From Simiduia curdlanivorans (GTDB lineage Bacteria; Pseudomonadota; Gammaproteobacteria; Pseudomonadales; Cellvibrionaceae): a DNA stretch of 64,000 nucleotides. Below the pieces are notes generated by a model. The model saw nothing but the letters and a program-made list of their open reading frames with translations, searched no databases and was not told the DNA's origin. The stretch is from positions 248,001 to 312,000 of the forward strand of contig NZ_JAUFQG010000004.1 in NCBI RefSeq assembly GCF_030409605.1. Direction: 5' to 3'. Positions 16,117 through 25,512 of this stretch are shown in pieces (the first letter of the stretch is position 1; each line of letters opens with the position of its first letter). Both the position numbers and the translations under genes were made by a program.

Positions 16117-18048
16117 TTACCCATTAACCAGCAAGGGGGCCTTGAGTAATTGGAGAAAGTCTTCATCAGGTACTGGCCTAGACCACAAGAAGCCTTGGCC
16201 ATACTGACAACCGAGGCGTTGCAAGGTGACCATTTCATCGTAGGTCTCCACGCCTTCGGCAATAACTTGCATTTCTAAACCCTGCGCCAAATTTACTATC
16301 GCTTTAACAATGTGAAGATCTTGATCGGAGGTCGACATGGCACTAACGAAAGTTTTGTCAATTTTTAGGTAGGAGGTATTGAACTTGCTAACGTATCCCA
16401 GATTAGAGTAACCGGTGCCAAAATCATCGATCGAAAATTTCACACCAAACTTAGATATCTTCTGAATTTGCTCTTGAATACTCAGCATATCTTCGCCCAG
16501 CATACTCTCGGTAATTTCTAACTCCAGCGCTGCTGGGTCCAGCCCGACGCCTTCCAAACAGTCAAAGATATAGTAGGGCAGGCTGCCCTTCCTAAATTGG
16601 TAAATCGAGATATTGACCGCCACCGTCAGATGCTTGAAGCCCAGTGTATGCCAATGCTTACATGCCACGCAGGCTTGTCGAATTACCCATTCACCTATCT
16701 CAACAATTTCCCCGCTCTCCTCGGCTAGGGGAATAAAAATATCTGGCGCTATTCTCCCCATATCGGGTTTGTACCAGCGCAACAACGCTTCGGCACCGGC
16801 AATGGCTCCCGTACTGAGATCGACTTTCGGTTGATAGTGTATCGTCAGCTCATCTCTCGCTATCGCTCCTTTTAACGATAGCAAGAGCGACCTACGTTGA
16901 TCCATCTCCATTCCCATGTGTGGCGCATAGAACACGGGCGCCAACTCACCGTTTCGCTTGGCCTTTAAAAGTGCCAACACGGCCTGCCGAACCATCTCCT
17001 CCGCCGCCATTATTTTTTTTGCACTGCATGTACTAACACCACAAAAAGCTTTCAATTCCAAATGGTAGCCCGCAACTTTCAATGGCACAGAGAATGCAAA
17101 CAATATCCGCTCCAACAAGCGATCGACCTCGCGATAAATATCAGCCTGATAGAGAATCAGAAATTTTCCGCCGCGAAAGAAATATAGCGCTAAATCATCC
17201 GAGGCGAACTCCAGCAGCCGGCTGGCCAGCTGCTGATACAGACCTTCCGACACTTGGTCCTCCATAGACAGAGGAGATAGTTGATTTTCCGCCAGCTGAA
17301 ACACGGAAACAGACACAATTCTATCTTGACCTCCCGACTTAGCTGCCAGATCCATAAAGTCGCGGTAGAATATTTGTTCATTTTTCAACTGCGTTAGATG
17401 ATCCGTTGTCGCCAGTCTAATCACCTCTCGGCTCACCTTTTTAGCCTTATCACCTTCGCCCACCAACCGACTCAATAGCGCCCGAAAGTCGGCATATATT
17501 ACCTGCAAGCATAATGAAAAAATCAACATCAGTATGGCGCAGTTCGTTGCCCTCATATAAGCCATGTCTGGGCTAACCCTCTCGGCACCGAGTATTCCAG
17601 TTGCGTGCATTTCGGCAAAAAAGAAAAGGGACAGGAGATTAAAAAACAGAATAAGTACAAAAATAATTTGCATATTGAAAATAATAGCCATCGTCAAAAT
17701 GCAAGGGTAGGCAAATAACGCCTCATCCCAAAGCCCACCATTAGCCCACGCAAAATAGGTAATTGCAATGGATGCACCCCAGAGAAACATACCAGCAGAT
17801 ATGATGTATGTGTCTTCGTTGGCGTAAATAACCAACGCCAAGGTGAAGACTAAGGCGATAGAAATAGCGCCAAGTATTCCGCCACTGGAGCCCATCAAGG
17901 AACCGCCAATGACAAGTAAAAACCAGGTTGCGCATGCGATATAGAGCATAAATCGGACCTGACCTAAGCGCTTGTTTGGCCCGAAGTATCGCAGTAGAAT
18001 TTCGTCATCGAAGAAGTTAAATAACATATCCTTCAAAGACGGCAGCAT
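16117..18048 (-). CDS. Membrane GGDEF-EAL protein, likely c-di-GMP phosphodiesterase
   Basis: 643 residues. Six to seven hydrophobic helices fill roughly residues 25-190. A GGDEF-fold domain follows, but its active loop reads FFRGGKFLIL instead of RxGGDEF, so cyclase activity is unlikely. The EAL domain keeps its catalytic set: EALLRW (Glu420), NIS in AVNISIYQF, ELEITESML, DDFGTGYSNL, KIDKTF, EGVET and QGFLWSRP. It should hydrolyse c-di-GMP at the inner membrane. Its ATG overlaps the TAA of the preceding cyclase gene (TAATG), implying translational coupling and opposing activities made in fixed ratio. Last gene of the four-gene operon. Confidence 0.92.
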   Translation of the reverse strand: MLPSLKDMLFNFFDDEILLRYFGPNKRLGQVRFMLYIACATWFLLVIGGSLMGSSGGILGAISIALVFTLALVIYANEDTYIISAGMFLWGASIAITYFAWANGGLWDEALFAYPCILTMAIIFNMQIIFVLILFFNLLSLFFFAEMHATGILGAERVSPDMAYMRATNCAILMLIFSLCLQVIYADFRALLSRLVGEGDKAKKVSREVIRLATTDHLTQLKNEQIFYRDFMDLAAKSGGQDRIVSVSVFQLAENQLSPLSMEDQVSEGLYQQLASRLLEFASDDLALYFFRGGKFLILYQADIYREVDRLLERILFAFSVPLKVAGYHLELKAFCGVSTCSAKKIMAAEEMVRQAVLALLKAKRNGELAPVFYAPHMGMEMDQRRSLLLSLKGAIARDELTIHYQPKVDLSTGAIAGAEALLRWYKPDMGRIAPDIFIPLAEESGEIVEIGEWVIRQACVACKHWHTLGFKHLTVAVNISIYQFRKGSLPYYIFDCLEGVGLDPAALELEITESMLGEDMLSIQEQIQKISKFGVKFSIDDFGTGYSNLGYVSKFNTSYLKIDKTFVSAMSTSDQDLHIVKAIVNLAQGLEMQVIAEGVETYDEMVTLQRLGCQYGQGFLWSRPVPDEDFLQLLKAPLLVNG

Positions 18049-19628
18049 TACCGAATGCCCTTCGCTATCTCAGCGTTTATGCAGATTCCAACCATCACCG
18101 AATCGTCTCGCCTTTCTTTCACCGCATACATTTCAGCATCCGCCAACTTTATCAAGGCCGGCAAACTCTTGGCACTCCCAGGGAAAAACGCCACACCAGC
18201 TGCAGCGCTAACCGAAACCGCTTTCGCGGGGCCCGTAAGGCGGCGCGGCTCACTTAACCGAGCCACAACGTTGCCGACAATTTCCTGAGCATTCTGTTCA
18301 GACAAATCGCGAATACCTAGCAGAAACTCATCCCCACCCCAGCGCGCGCACACATCATCCACCCGCAACGATTGCTTTATTTGTTTTGCCACATGCACCA
18401 ACATTTCATCGCCGCTAGCGTGACCATAGACGTCATTTACTGGTTTGAAATTATTGAGATCCAACAATACCAATGCAAAGCTTAAATTCTCTTCAATGAA
18501 TTGGTTGAGCCTAACTTCTGCGCCCTGACGATTGAGCAGTCCGGTTAAATGATCGGTACTAGCTCTATTGCCGAGCTGGTCTATATATTCCTTTGTTTTA
18601 GAAATGTCATTAATTGTAAATTGAACCAGTTCTTCATAATCATCGACTATTAAGGTCACGAGGACATGCACCCATATTTTGTCGGTGGCTCGCTTACCAG
18701 CAAGCCGAAAATCACCTGATGCCGACTTACTACTCATCAGGTTAGGCTCTATATTTTGAATCATTAACTCGCCATCGGCGAATATAGACGATAGAAAAGG
18801 GCCATAGTTATGGGTTTCTGACAAACCTATTTTTCTAATCATTTTCTTAAATGATTGATTGGCCAGAATAATATTGCCGCGCTTATCGGCCAGAACGATG
18901 CTTGAAATGGATTTTTCAAATAGCATTCTGAACTTTTTTTCGAGCGACTCAACCTGCTTTCTCAAGTCTCGCTCGAGGCTAAATTGCTCCTCGTATTTCT
19001 GTAGCAAGTTATTGATACCCACAGACAAGTGCCCTATTTCACTCAACCGATGCAAATGCGGAACTCTTAATCTGTCGCTGCCACCGGGCGTCAAGTGAAC
19101 GAGATCCCTATCCATTCGAATGATTGGGTAGGTAATCAGAAAATAGGCAATAAAAGAAACCGCCACGGTCACTGCCACCGACAGCGAGGCTATGGCGATG
19201 AGATTGTGGGTGACGACCTGCCCAGCTATCGCTTGAATGTGGGGTTTATTTGACTCGATAATCAAGCTCCCCACTTTTACCGTTTTATCGAAGGGCGAGT
19301 TGATATCGAAATGGTTATCCGCATCCTCGACAGTCGCTCCCGCTAGCAGACGATTTTCTTTCACCAACACGATTGCGGCCGATTTAATATAATCATTTAA
19401 CACCAAGCCACTGACAACCTCCTTGGCGAGCTCTTCATCCTCTAAATAAGCGGCTATTGACGCGGTGGCAGAGACAGTTTGATTAAGTTGGTGGATTTGA
19501 TACTCACCCTGATTGATCGCATCCACGTAAGATATTTTTGAGAATACTTGCGAGGCAACAAAACCGACGGTAGCGGCAGCAAAAACAGTCGTTATCGCAA
19601 GCCGCGCAACTAGCCCATTTCTATTCAT
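18048..19628 (-). CDS. Membrane sensor diguanylate cyclase (periplasmic sensor, HAMP-like, PAS, GGDEF)
   Basis: 526 residues. TM1 (about 8-28) and TM2 (about 140-165) enclose a ~110-residue periplasmic domain resembling CHASE8 of YfiN-type cyclases. A HAMP-like segment, a short coiled coil (LERDLRKQVESLEKKF) and a PAS domain follow. The GGDEF domain has the intact motif RWGGDEF (residues about 431-435) and an upstream RVDD inhibitory-site motif exactly five residues before it, so product inhibition is expected. It converts GTP to c-di-GMP. Its start overlaps the end of the binding-protein gene by 8 bp and its stop overlaps the phosphodiesterase start. Confidence 0.92.
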   Translation of the reverse strand: MNRNGLVARLAITTVFAAATVGFVASQVFSKISYVDAINQGEYQIHQLNQTVSATASIAAYLEDEELAKEVVSGLVLNDYIKSAAIVLVKENRLLAGATVEDADNHFDINSPFDKTVKVGSLIIESNKPHIQAIAGQVVTHNLIAIASLSVAVTVAVSFIAYFLITYPIIRMDRDLVHLTPGGSDRLRVPHLHRLSEIGHLSVGINNLLQKYEEQFSLERDLRKQVESLEKKFRMLFEKSISSIVLADKRGNIILANQSFKKMIRKIGLSETHNYGPFLSSIFADGELMIQNIEPNLMSSKSASGDFRLAGKRATDKIWVHVLVTLIVDDYEELVQFTINDISKTKEYIDQLGNRASTDHLTGLLNRQGAEVRLNQFIEENLSFALVLLDLNNFKPVNDVYGHASGDEMLVHVAKQIKQSLRVDDVCARWGGDEFLLGIRDLSEQNAQEIVGNVVARLSEPRRLTGPAKAVSVSAAAGVAFFPGSAKSLPALIKLADAEMYAVKERRDDSVMVGICINAEIAKGIR

Positions 19629-20052
19629 TGAGTTCCAACACGATTTTCAGATCATCAGTGACTCGAGATTTATAGAGATACCCAATTGCTGCAGAATTTT
19701 CTGCAAGATACTGGGTGATTTCGGCTTCGCTGGACTTTTCCAAGGTGGGCCGCTGGCGACCTGAGAATTTTAACCTTGCCCAATAGGCATTAATTTTTGA
19801 CGTTGACATACCAACCAACTGGCGATAGAAGTCTTGCCTTAGTCCGTCTGCACCTGCCACTTCCAATGGCACTGCTGGCCGACCATCGGGATAGGCGACA
19901 TAGCGACCCATAAAAATATCCACAACCGTCGATTTTTCTAAGGCATTAATGGGGCTAGTAGCGCTAACCACCACGACCACGCTTTCAGCCGCCAATGCGC
20001 CGGGCATGCCCCCTAAGAGAACCAACAACAGCGCCTTCGCCACCCCCTTCAT
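19621..20052 (-). CDS. Small periplasmic PstS-like substrate-binding protein
   Basis: 143 residues with a signal peptide (LLLVLLGGMPGALAA, mature from about residue 22). It resembles the N-terminal lobe of phosphate-type binding proteins: a first strand VVVVVSATSPIN, then LEKSTVVDIFMGRYVAYPDGRPAVPLE, a segment common in short PstS-like proteins. At this length it is single-lobed, unlike full transport binding proteins of about 300 residues, and no ABC transporter genes are adjacent. That argues for sensing rather than uptake. It sits between the porin and the sensor cyclase with overlapping ends, so it may present a ligand or act on the cyclase's periplasmic domain. Confidence 0.78.
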   Translation of the reverse strand: MKGVAKALLLVLLGGMPGALAAESVVVVVSATSPINALEKSTVVDIFMGRYVAYPDGRPAVPLEVAGADGLRQDFYRQLVGMSTSKINAYWARLKFSGRQRPTLEKSSEAEITQYLAENSAAIGYLYKSRVTDDLKIVLELNE

Positions 20053-21293
20053 TAGAAAATAAAACTCAACGAGAATATAACGGTGTCCACTTTATCGGCG
20101 CTGTATTCACCAGTGGTTCTGGACCACAACACCCCGCCTCGCTCATCAATATCGGTCTTGGTCCACTGCAACTTTAATGCAACGGAGTCTGTCACATCAT
20201 AGCGAGCACCAATTGAAACGGAATTCTGGTTCGGGGAAAATGCATGCATGGCCGCGGTAAGTGCGTCGACAAATTCATCATAGTTAGGGAAGAATTCGGG
20301 CGGCACGGTTATCGTCTCATCGTAGCTATAGGTGTTGGAATCTGTGTAACCAAGCAACAGATAGGCAGCCCAATCGTCGATGCGATAAGTAAGGCTCGCA
20401 TAGCCCCCTTCAATTCGCTCCACCGCCGCCGCATCCGATTTGATCAGCGCGTACTCACCAGACAATAGCCAGCGATTTAAGGCGTACTGTGCGCTTGCCG
20501 ACGTGTAATGTATTCGTTTATTTTCAAAGGAATATGCCTCAATAAAGTCACTACCCTTGGGCCAAATCGCTGCGGGAATAGTTTCCAATTGGGCTAAAAA
20601 AGCTTGAACGTTTTCCGAATTGTTTTCAAACACACCTTGGGTATGTCTGAGTTTTAGGTACCAATCCAGGGTGCTCCAATCGACGGACAGACCAACGATA
20701 TCTTTAAGCTTGGTGACATCCACGCTACCGGGCGAGGCAACAATGGTTTCGCTGAGCCCAGCAAAAAGTTTCACCGTGATGGCACTGTCGTTCAGAGGCT
20801 TGATATAACTCACATCAAGGCCATCGAGATAGCGATTAGGCACTACGCCATACACTTCAGTTGGCGCCAGCGCCCAAGGATAGGCGTAAGTAATGTCGCG
20901 GTATTCGGTAAGGGCGAACAGATCCAAGGGAAGCCTGCCCGCTCGCACATGTAGGCCAGGGTTGGCACTGTACTTAACGAAAAACTGGGAGACTATCTCA
21001 TTGAAAGCGTTTTCAGCCCTATCTCGAAGCATACCCTGTGCCGTAAAGCTCAGCGCATGGGTCGCTTTATAGTCCATTTGACCGCCCAAAAGTGAGGCGG
21101 ACCGAAATTCCAGCTCACCCTGAGTTGAGCCGCCATCATAGCTCAGGTCTGGCCGGAAGCCGTAGATATCGGAGCTAGAGGATATCGCAGTTAAGGTGCC
21201 AAAACCGCTCAGCTCTATATTTGGCTGATCATCCGCGACCACGACTCCTACTGCGCAGGACAAGGTAAGTAGAGCTAAGGCTTTAAAGGACAT
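20052..21293 (-). CDS. Outer-membrane porin-like beta-barrel protein
   Basis: Start chosen at 21293 (MSFKALALLTLSCAVGVVVA, signal peptide), 413 residues; an ATG at 21314 adds seven polar residues. The mature protein opens with IELSGFGTLTA, has alternating hydrophobic strands such as GLHVRAGRLPLDLFALTEYRDITYA, and ends in a terminal Phe (VIFSLSFIF), the barrel-assembly signature. Its substrate is unknown. It is first in an overlapping operon with a PstS-like protein, a cyclase and a phosphodiesterase. Porins are unusual as first genes of c-di-GMP operons, so it may supply the ligand that the sensor detects. Confidence 0.85.
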   Translation of the reverse strand: MSFKALALLTLSCAVGVVVADDQPNIELSGFGTLTAISSSSDIYGFRPDLSYDGGSTQGELEFRSASLLGGQMDYKATHALSFTAQGMLRDRAENAFNEIVSQFFVKYSANPGLHVRAGRLPLDLFALTEYRDITYAYPWALAPTEVYGVVPNRYLDGLDVSYIKPLNDSAITVKLFAGLSETIVASPGSVDVTKLKDIVGLSVDWSTLDWYLKLRHTQGVFENNSENVQAFLAQLETIPAAIWPKGSDFIEAYSFENKRIHYTSASAQYALNRWLLSGEYALIKSDAAAVERIEGGYASLTYRIDDWAAYLLLGYTDSNTYSYDETITVPPEFFPNYDEFVDALTAAMHAFSPNQNSVSIGARYDVTDSVALKLQWTKTDIDERGGVLWSRTTGEYSADKVDTVIFSLSFIF

Positions 21294-21589
21294 AGGCTGA
21301 GCGCTTTCCCACATCGATGTAGATGTACTGATTGATCCTAGCTGGAAGTGTAGCAGCCCATGAATTGCCTACCACTTAGTCTCGCTATCAGGTCGTGCGT
21401 ACACCCCTCCAGAAGAGCAAGGTCAGCATTGGATATAGCCATAAAATCTATGGGTAAATAATCATAGAAACAAATCATATGTACCTGATGGGCCAGCGCT
21501 TAAGACAGCGGCGCCCTGTTATAGACTGGCTAAGCCGCTAACCACTATGGCAGAATCGGATAAAATATTATGTGCACGGAGCACGCCAG

Positions 21590-22045
21590 ATGAATACCTG
21601 TTTGCCGAGATTCATTTTCTCAGTTTTGGCTGTTTTTGGCCTTCATCACAGCGACGCAAGCGCCGCCATTTACACCTGGGTTGATGCCAACGGTAAAACC
21701 CACTACAGCGACCAGCCACTCGATAAGAAAGCAGCACGCGAAGTTGATGTTGCGCCAATAAATATTATGGAGGGCGGCAAAGTAATGACAGAAAATGCCG
21801 CACGCGCCAAAGCGCAAGCCGCCGACGAAGCAGAAAGTAAATCCCAAGCAGCAGGAAAGAAGTACGACCCTTGCAAAAATGACCTAGCCAAATACCAGGC
21901 TTTCACCGAGCAACAGTTCTACAGTAACGGTCGCCCCAGACGCTATTATTTAAATAATCCTGACGGCAGTTCTATGACCGAAAAACAGCAAACCGAATTT
22001 ATCCTTCAACTCGGCGAAGACCTTAGAGACAGAGGTTGCATCTAA
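21590..22045 (+). CDS. DUF4124 domain-containing periplasmic protein
   Basis: 151 residues from the ATG at 21590, which has GGAG eight bases upstream; a GTG at 21572 is in frame but has no ribosome site. A signal peptide (about residues 1-24) is followed by the DUF4124 motif AIYTWVDANGKTHYSDQPLDKKA. A charged helix rich in Ala, Lys and Glu and a C-terminal segment (CKNDLAKYQAFTEQQFY) follow. DUF4124 proteins are common in proteobacteria but their role is not known. Confidence 0.85.
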   Translation: MNTCLPRFIFSVLAVFGLHHSDASAAIYTWVDANGKTHYSDQPLDKKAAREVDVAPINIMEGGKVMTENAARAKAQAADEAESKSQAAGKKYDPCKNDLAKYQAFTEQQFYSNGRPRRYYLNNPDGSSMTEKQQTEFILQLGEDLRDRGCI

Positions 22046-22163
22046 CCATCGATGCAATGTTGGAATTTTGGAAAGCCCTTGGGGGCAGTAAGACATGTTA
22101 GATCTCTGACATCATGCGACATATAAAAACGACACAATATACGCTTAAAACAGCAAAGACGAA

Positions 22164-22210
22164 GCTTATCCGACTGCAACAAGCGCTAGGTGTGCTGCAA
22201 CCGGATAAGC
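22164..22210. terminator. Long hairpin between convergent genes
   Basis: GCTTATCCG at 22164-22172 is the exact complement of CGGATAAGC at 22202-22210, with a 29-nt spacer. It lies between the DUF4124 gene and the RND pump gene, which converge. There is no T-run, so it is terminator-like at best. Confidence 0.35.
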
Positions 22211-22268
22211 TCAGGCTCTGCATTCGCTCAAGCGATGTGTCTTCATCGGCAAAGAGCGAATTCCAATG

Positions 22269-25200
22269 TTAACTCTCAGCCTCGATAGGTGTTGATTTTT
22301 CTACCTTTCCAGTTTCCAAGCGCCGCAGCAATACATAGAACAACGGCGTAAAGAACAAACCGAAAATGGTCACCCCGAGCATACCGGAGAACACGGCAAT
22401 ACCCATGACGCTGCGCATTTCTGCTCCAGCTCCCGAAGAAAACACCATCGGTACTACACCCATTATAAAGGCGAAAGACGTCATCAAAATAGGTCGCAAT
22501 CGCATGCGACTAGCCGTAATTGCCGCCTCTAAGGTTGCCATACCGCGCTGCTCGAGCTCGCGCGCGAACTCAACAATCAAAATGGCATTTTTACTTGCCA
22601 GCCCTGCTAACACAAACAAACTCACCTGCGTGAATATGTTGTTGTCACCGCCGGTTAACCAAACACCAAACAACGCCGACAATATGGACAAGGGCACAAT
22701 GCTAATTACCACTAGGGGCAAGGCCAAGCTTTCATACTGCGCCGCGAGCACCAGAAAAACCAACAGCAAACACAAAGGTAAAATATAGGCGGTGGTATTG
22801 CCCGCCAGCACCTCTTGATAGGTCAACTCGGTCCACTCAAAGGCGATTCCCGGCGGCAGCGTTTGCTCTAGCACACGAGTAATTGCGTCCTGCGCCTGGC
22901 CACTGGAATAGCCCGGTGCCGCATTGCCATTTAAATCTGCCGACAAGTAGCCATTGTAGTGCGCCGCACTCTCCGGGCCGTAACTTTCAAGCAACTGCAG
23001 CACTGCGCCCAAAGGCACCATATCGCCCTGCTGATTGCGCACTTTTAACCGCAGCGCATCGTCCGGTGCATCGCGGAAAGGCGCGTCGGCCTGCACTATC
23101 ACCTGATAAGTTCGACCAAACTGATTAAAATCATTAACGTACAGAGAGCCCAAATAAATTTGCAAACTGTCGAAAATTTCTTTGATATTCAAACCCAGTT
23201 GCTTCGCTTTAGTGCGATCCACATCGGCATACAATTGGGGCACATTAATCTTGTAATTTGAGTAAACCGCCGCCAATTCAGGCTGCTGCCACGCCAACTG
23301 CTGGGCATTTTGCACCGCCTCGGCAAGGGCTTCATAGCCGAGACCGGCGCGATCTTCAATTTGCAACTTGAAACCGCCGGTGGTGCCTAAACCCATCACC
23401 GGTGGCGGCGGGAAGACGGCAATAAACGCCTCCTCGATACCCGCGTATTTCATTTGCAATTTGTGCGCAATAGCCCCGGCGGAAAACTCGTCGCTATCGC
23501 GCTCGCCAAAAGGCGCCAAGGGTAAAAACACAATACCGGCACTGGCACTGCTGGTAAACCCGTTGATACTTAAACCCGGAAACTGCACCGCATGATCGAC
23601 GCCCGGTTCAGCCAAAGCAATGCGCCCCATTTCCTCCACCACGGCCTGGGTGCGCGATAGCGTCGCGCCATCGGGCAACTGGGCAAACCCAATAAGGTAT
23701 TGCTTATCCTGCGCCGGCACAAAGCCCTTGGGAATAACCATAAACTCGCCGGCGGTTATCGCCAACAGTACAACATAAAACCCTAGCGCTAGAGTTTTGC
23801 GGCCTAGAATACCGCTAACGCCACGGGCATAGCGATCAGAGCTACGGCTGAAGCTCTGATTAAACCACGCGAAAAACTTGCCGAATACTTTCTCCATACC
23901 AAGCGTCAACTTGTCTTTCGGTGCATCATGCGATTTCAGCAAAAGCGCGGCCAAGGCAGGGCTGAGGGTCAGCGAATTAATCGCAGAGATAACGGTGGAA
24001 ATAGCAATGGTTAAAGCGAACTGCTTATAGAACTGCCCGGTAAGGCCGCTGACAAAGGCGATGGGCACAAACACAGCGACCAGCGTAAGCGATATAGCGA
24101 TAATAGGTCCGCTCACCTCCTGCATTGCCTTATAGGTTGCCTGCAGCGGGGCTAATCCCTCTTCAATATTGCGCTCGACGTTTTCCACCACCACGATGGC
24201 ATCATCCACCACAATGCCAATGGCCAACACCAATCCAAATAGAGACAAGGTATTAATGGAAAAGCCAAACATCCACATCAGCGAGAAGGTACCGACAATG
24301 GAAACCGGCACGGCCAATAAGGGAATAATCGAAGCCCGCCAGGTCTGCAGAAATAAAATCACCACAAGCACCACTAAGGCCAACGCTTCGAGCAAAGTTT
24401 TTACCACCGCCTCAATGGATGATTGCACAAATACCGTAGGATCGTAGACGATGCGAAACTCCACGTCCTGTGGAAAGTTTTCACTCAGCTCGGCCATGGT
24501 TTCGCGCACACCGTTAGAAATTTCAATGGCATTTGCCCCGGGCGCCTGAAAAATAGGGATGGCCACGGCAGGCTGATTATCTAACATGGAATTCAAACTG
24601 AACTCAGCGGCACTCAGCTCGATGCGCGCCACATCATCCAAGCGAGTAACTTCACCCGTGCTACCGGTGCGAATAATAATTTCGCCAAACTCTTCCGGGC
24701 TACTCAGGCGACCTTTGGCACTGATAGGTAATTGCACATCGACGGGGCTAGCGAAAGGCGCCGCGCCAATAACACCGGCCGCCACTTGTAAATTTTGCTC
24801 TTGTATTGCGCCAACCACATCGCCCGCGGTTAAACCCCGCTCGGCAATTTTTTCAGGGTTTAGCCAAATACGCATGGCGTAATCGCCCGAGCCGAATAAA
24901 CGCACCATGCCCACACCCGGTACTTTCGCCAATGCATCTTTGATATTAACCAGGGCATAGTTGCGCAAGTACAAAGCGTCGTAGGTTTTTTCCGGCGACA
25001 CCAAATGTACCACCATGGTCAAGTCGGGTGAACTTTTGGTCACTACCACACCGGCTTGACGGGTAACATCGGGTAGCCGTGGCAAAGCCTGTGACACGCG
25101 GTTTTGCACCATCTGCTGGGCCAAATCCGGGTCGGTACCAATTTTAAAGGTCACCGTTAAATTCAATCGGCCATCTGTGGTTGCCTGAGAAAACATGTAC

Positions 25201-25433
25201 AACATATTTTCCACACCACTTAACTGCTCCTCTAGGGGCGTAGCCAAGGTCTCGGCAATAACCTTCGGGTTTGCGCCCGGGTAAGCTGCAGTCACCACCA
25301 CCGAGGGCGGTGCAACTTCTGGGTACTCGGATACCGGCAATTGAAACATGGCAATTAAACCGCCAATAAAAATTAGCAGCGAAATCACACCCGCGAATAT
25401 GGGCCTATCGACAAAAAATCGAGAAATATTCAT
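22269..25433 (-). CDS. RND efflux transporter, HAE1 family inner-membrane pump
   Basis: 1054 residues, normal for AcrB/MexF-type pumps. It begins MNISRFFVDRPIFAGVISLLIFIGG, the first helix of hydrophobe/amphiphile RND pumps. The TM4 proton-relay motif VLAIGIVVDDAIVVVENVERN is intact with paired Asp. Pore-domain segments (LATPLEEQLSGVENMLYM) and a C-terminal repeat (SMRLRPILMTSFAFIMGVVPM-like) are present. It exports drugs or metabolites by proton antiport as a trimer. The adaptor gene lies 79 bp upstream in the same operon. The transcript has no outer-membrane channel gene of its own; the nearby OMF or a chromosomal TolC would be needed. Confidence 0.95.
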   Translation of the reverse strand: MNISRFFVDRPIFAGVISLLIFIGGLIAMFQLPVSEYPEVAPPSVVVTAAYPGANPKVIAETLATPLEEQLSGVENMLYMFSQATTDGRLNLTVTFKIGTDPDLAQQMVQNRVSQALPRLPDVTRQAGVVVTKSSPDLTMVVHLVSPEKTYDALYLRNYALVNIKDALAKVPGVGMVRLFGSGDYAMRIWLNPEKIAERGLTAGDVVGAIQEQNLQVAAGVIGAAPFASPVDVQLPISAKGRLSSPEEFGEIIIRTGSTGEVTRLDDVARIELSAAEFSLNSMLDNQPAVAIPIFQAPGANAIEISNGVRETMAELSENFPQDVEFRIVYDPTVFVQSSIEAVVKTLLEALALVVLVVILFLQTWRASIIPLLAVPVSIVGTFSLMWMFGFSINTLSLFGLVLAIGIVVDDAIVVVENVERNIEEGLAPLQATYKAMQEVSGPIIAISLTLVAVFVPIAFVSGLTGQFYKQFALTIAISTVISAINSLTLSPALAALLLKSHDAPKDKLTLGMEKVFGKFFAWFNQSFSRSSDRYARGVSGILGRKTLALGFYVVLLAITAGEFMVIPKGFVPAQDKQYLIGFAQLPDGATLSRTQAVVEEMGRIALAEPGVDHAVQFPGLSINGFTSSASAGIVFLPLAPFGERDSDEFSAGAIAHKLQMKYAGIEEAFIAVFPPPPVMGLGTTGGFKLQIEDRAGLGYEALAEAVQNAQQLAWQQPELAAVYSNYKINVPQLYADVDRTKAKQLGLNIKEIFDSLQIYLGSLYVNDFNQFGRTYQVIVQADAPFRDAPDDALRLKVRNQQGDMVPLGAVLQLLESYGPESAAHYNGYLSADLNGNAAPGYSSGQAQDAITRVLEQTLPPGIAFEWTELTYQEVLAGNTTAYILPLCLLLVFLVLAAQYESLALPLVVISIVPLSILSALFGVWLTGGDNNIFTQVSLFVLAGLASKNAILIVEFARELEQRGMATLEAAITASRMRLRPILMTSFAFIMGVVPMVFSSGAGAEMRSVMGIAVFSGMLGVTIFGLFFTPLFYVLLRRLETGKVEKSTPIEAES

Positions 25434-25512
25434 AAACTATTAACCATGACGAAACACAGTAACGCCCCGAAAATGGCACATTTAAGGGGCACTGGTGTGA
25501 TTTAGCGGTAAA

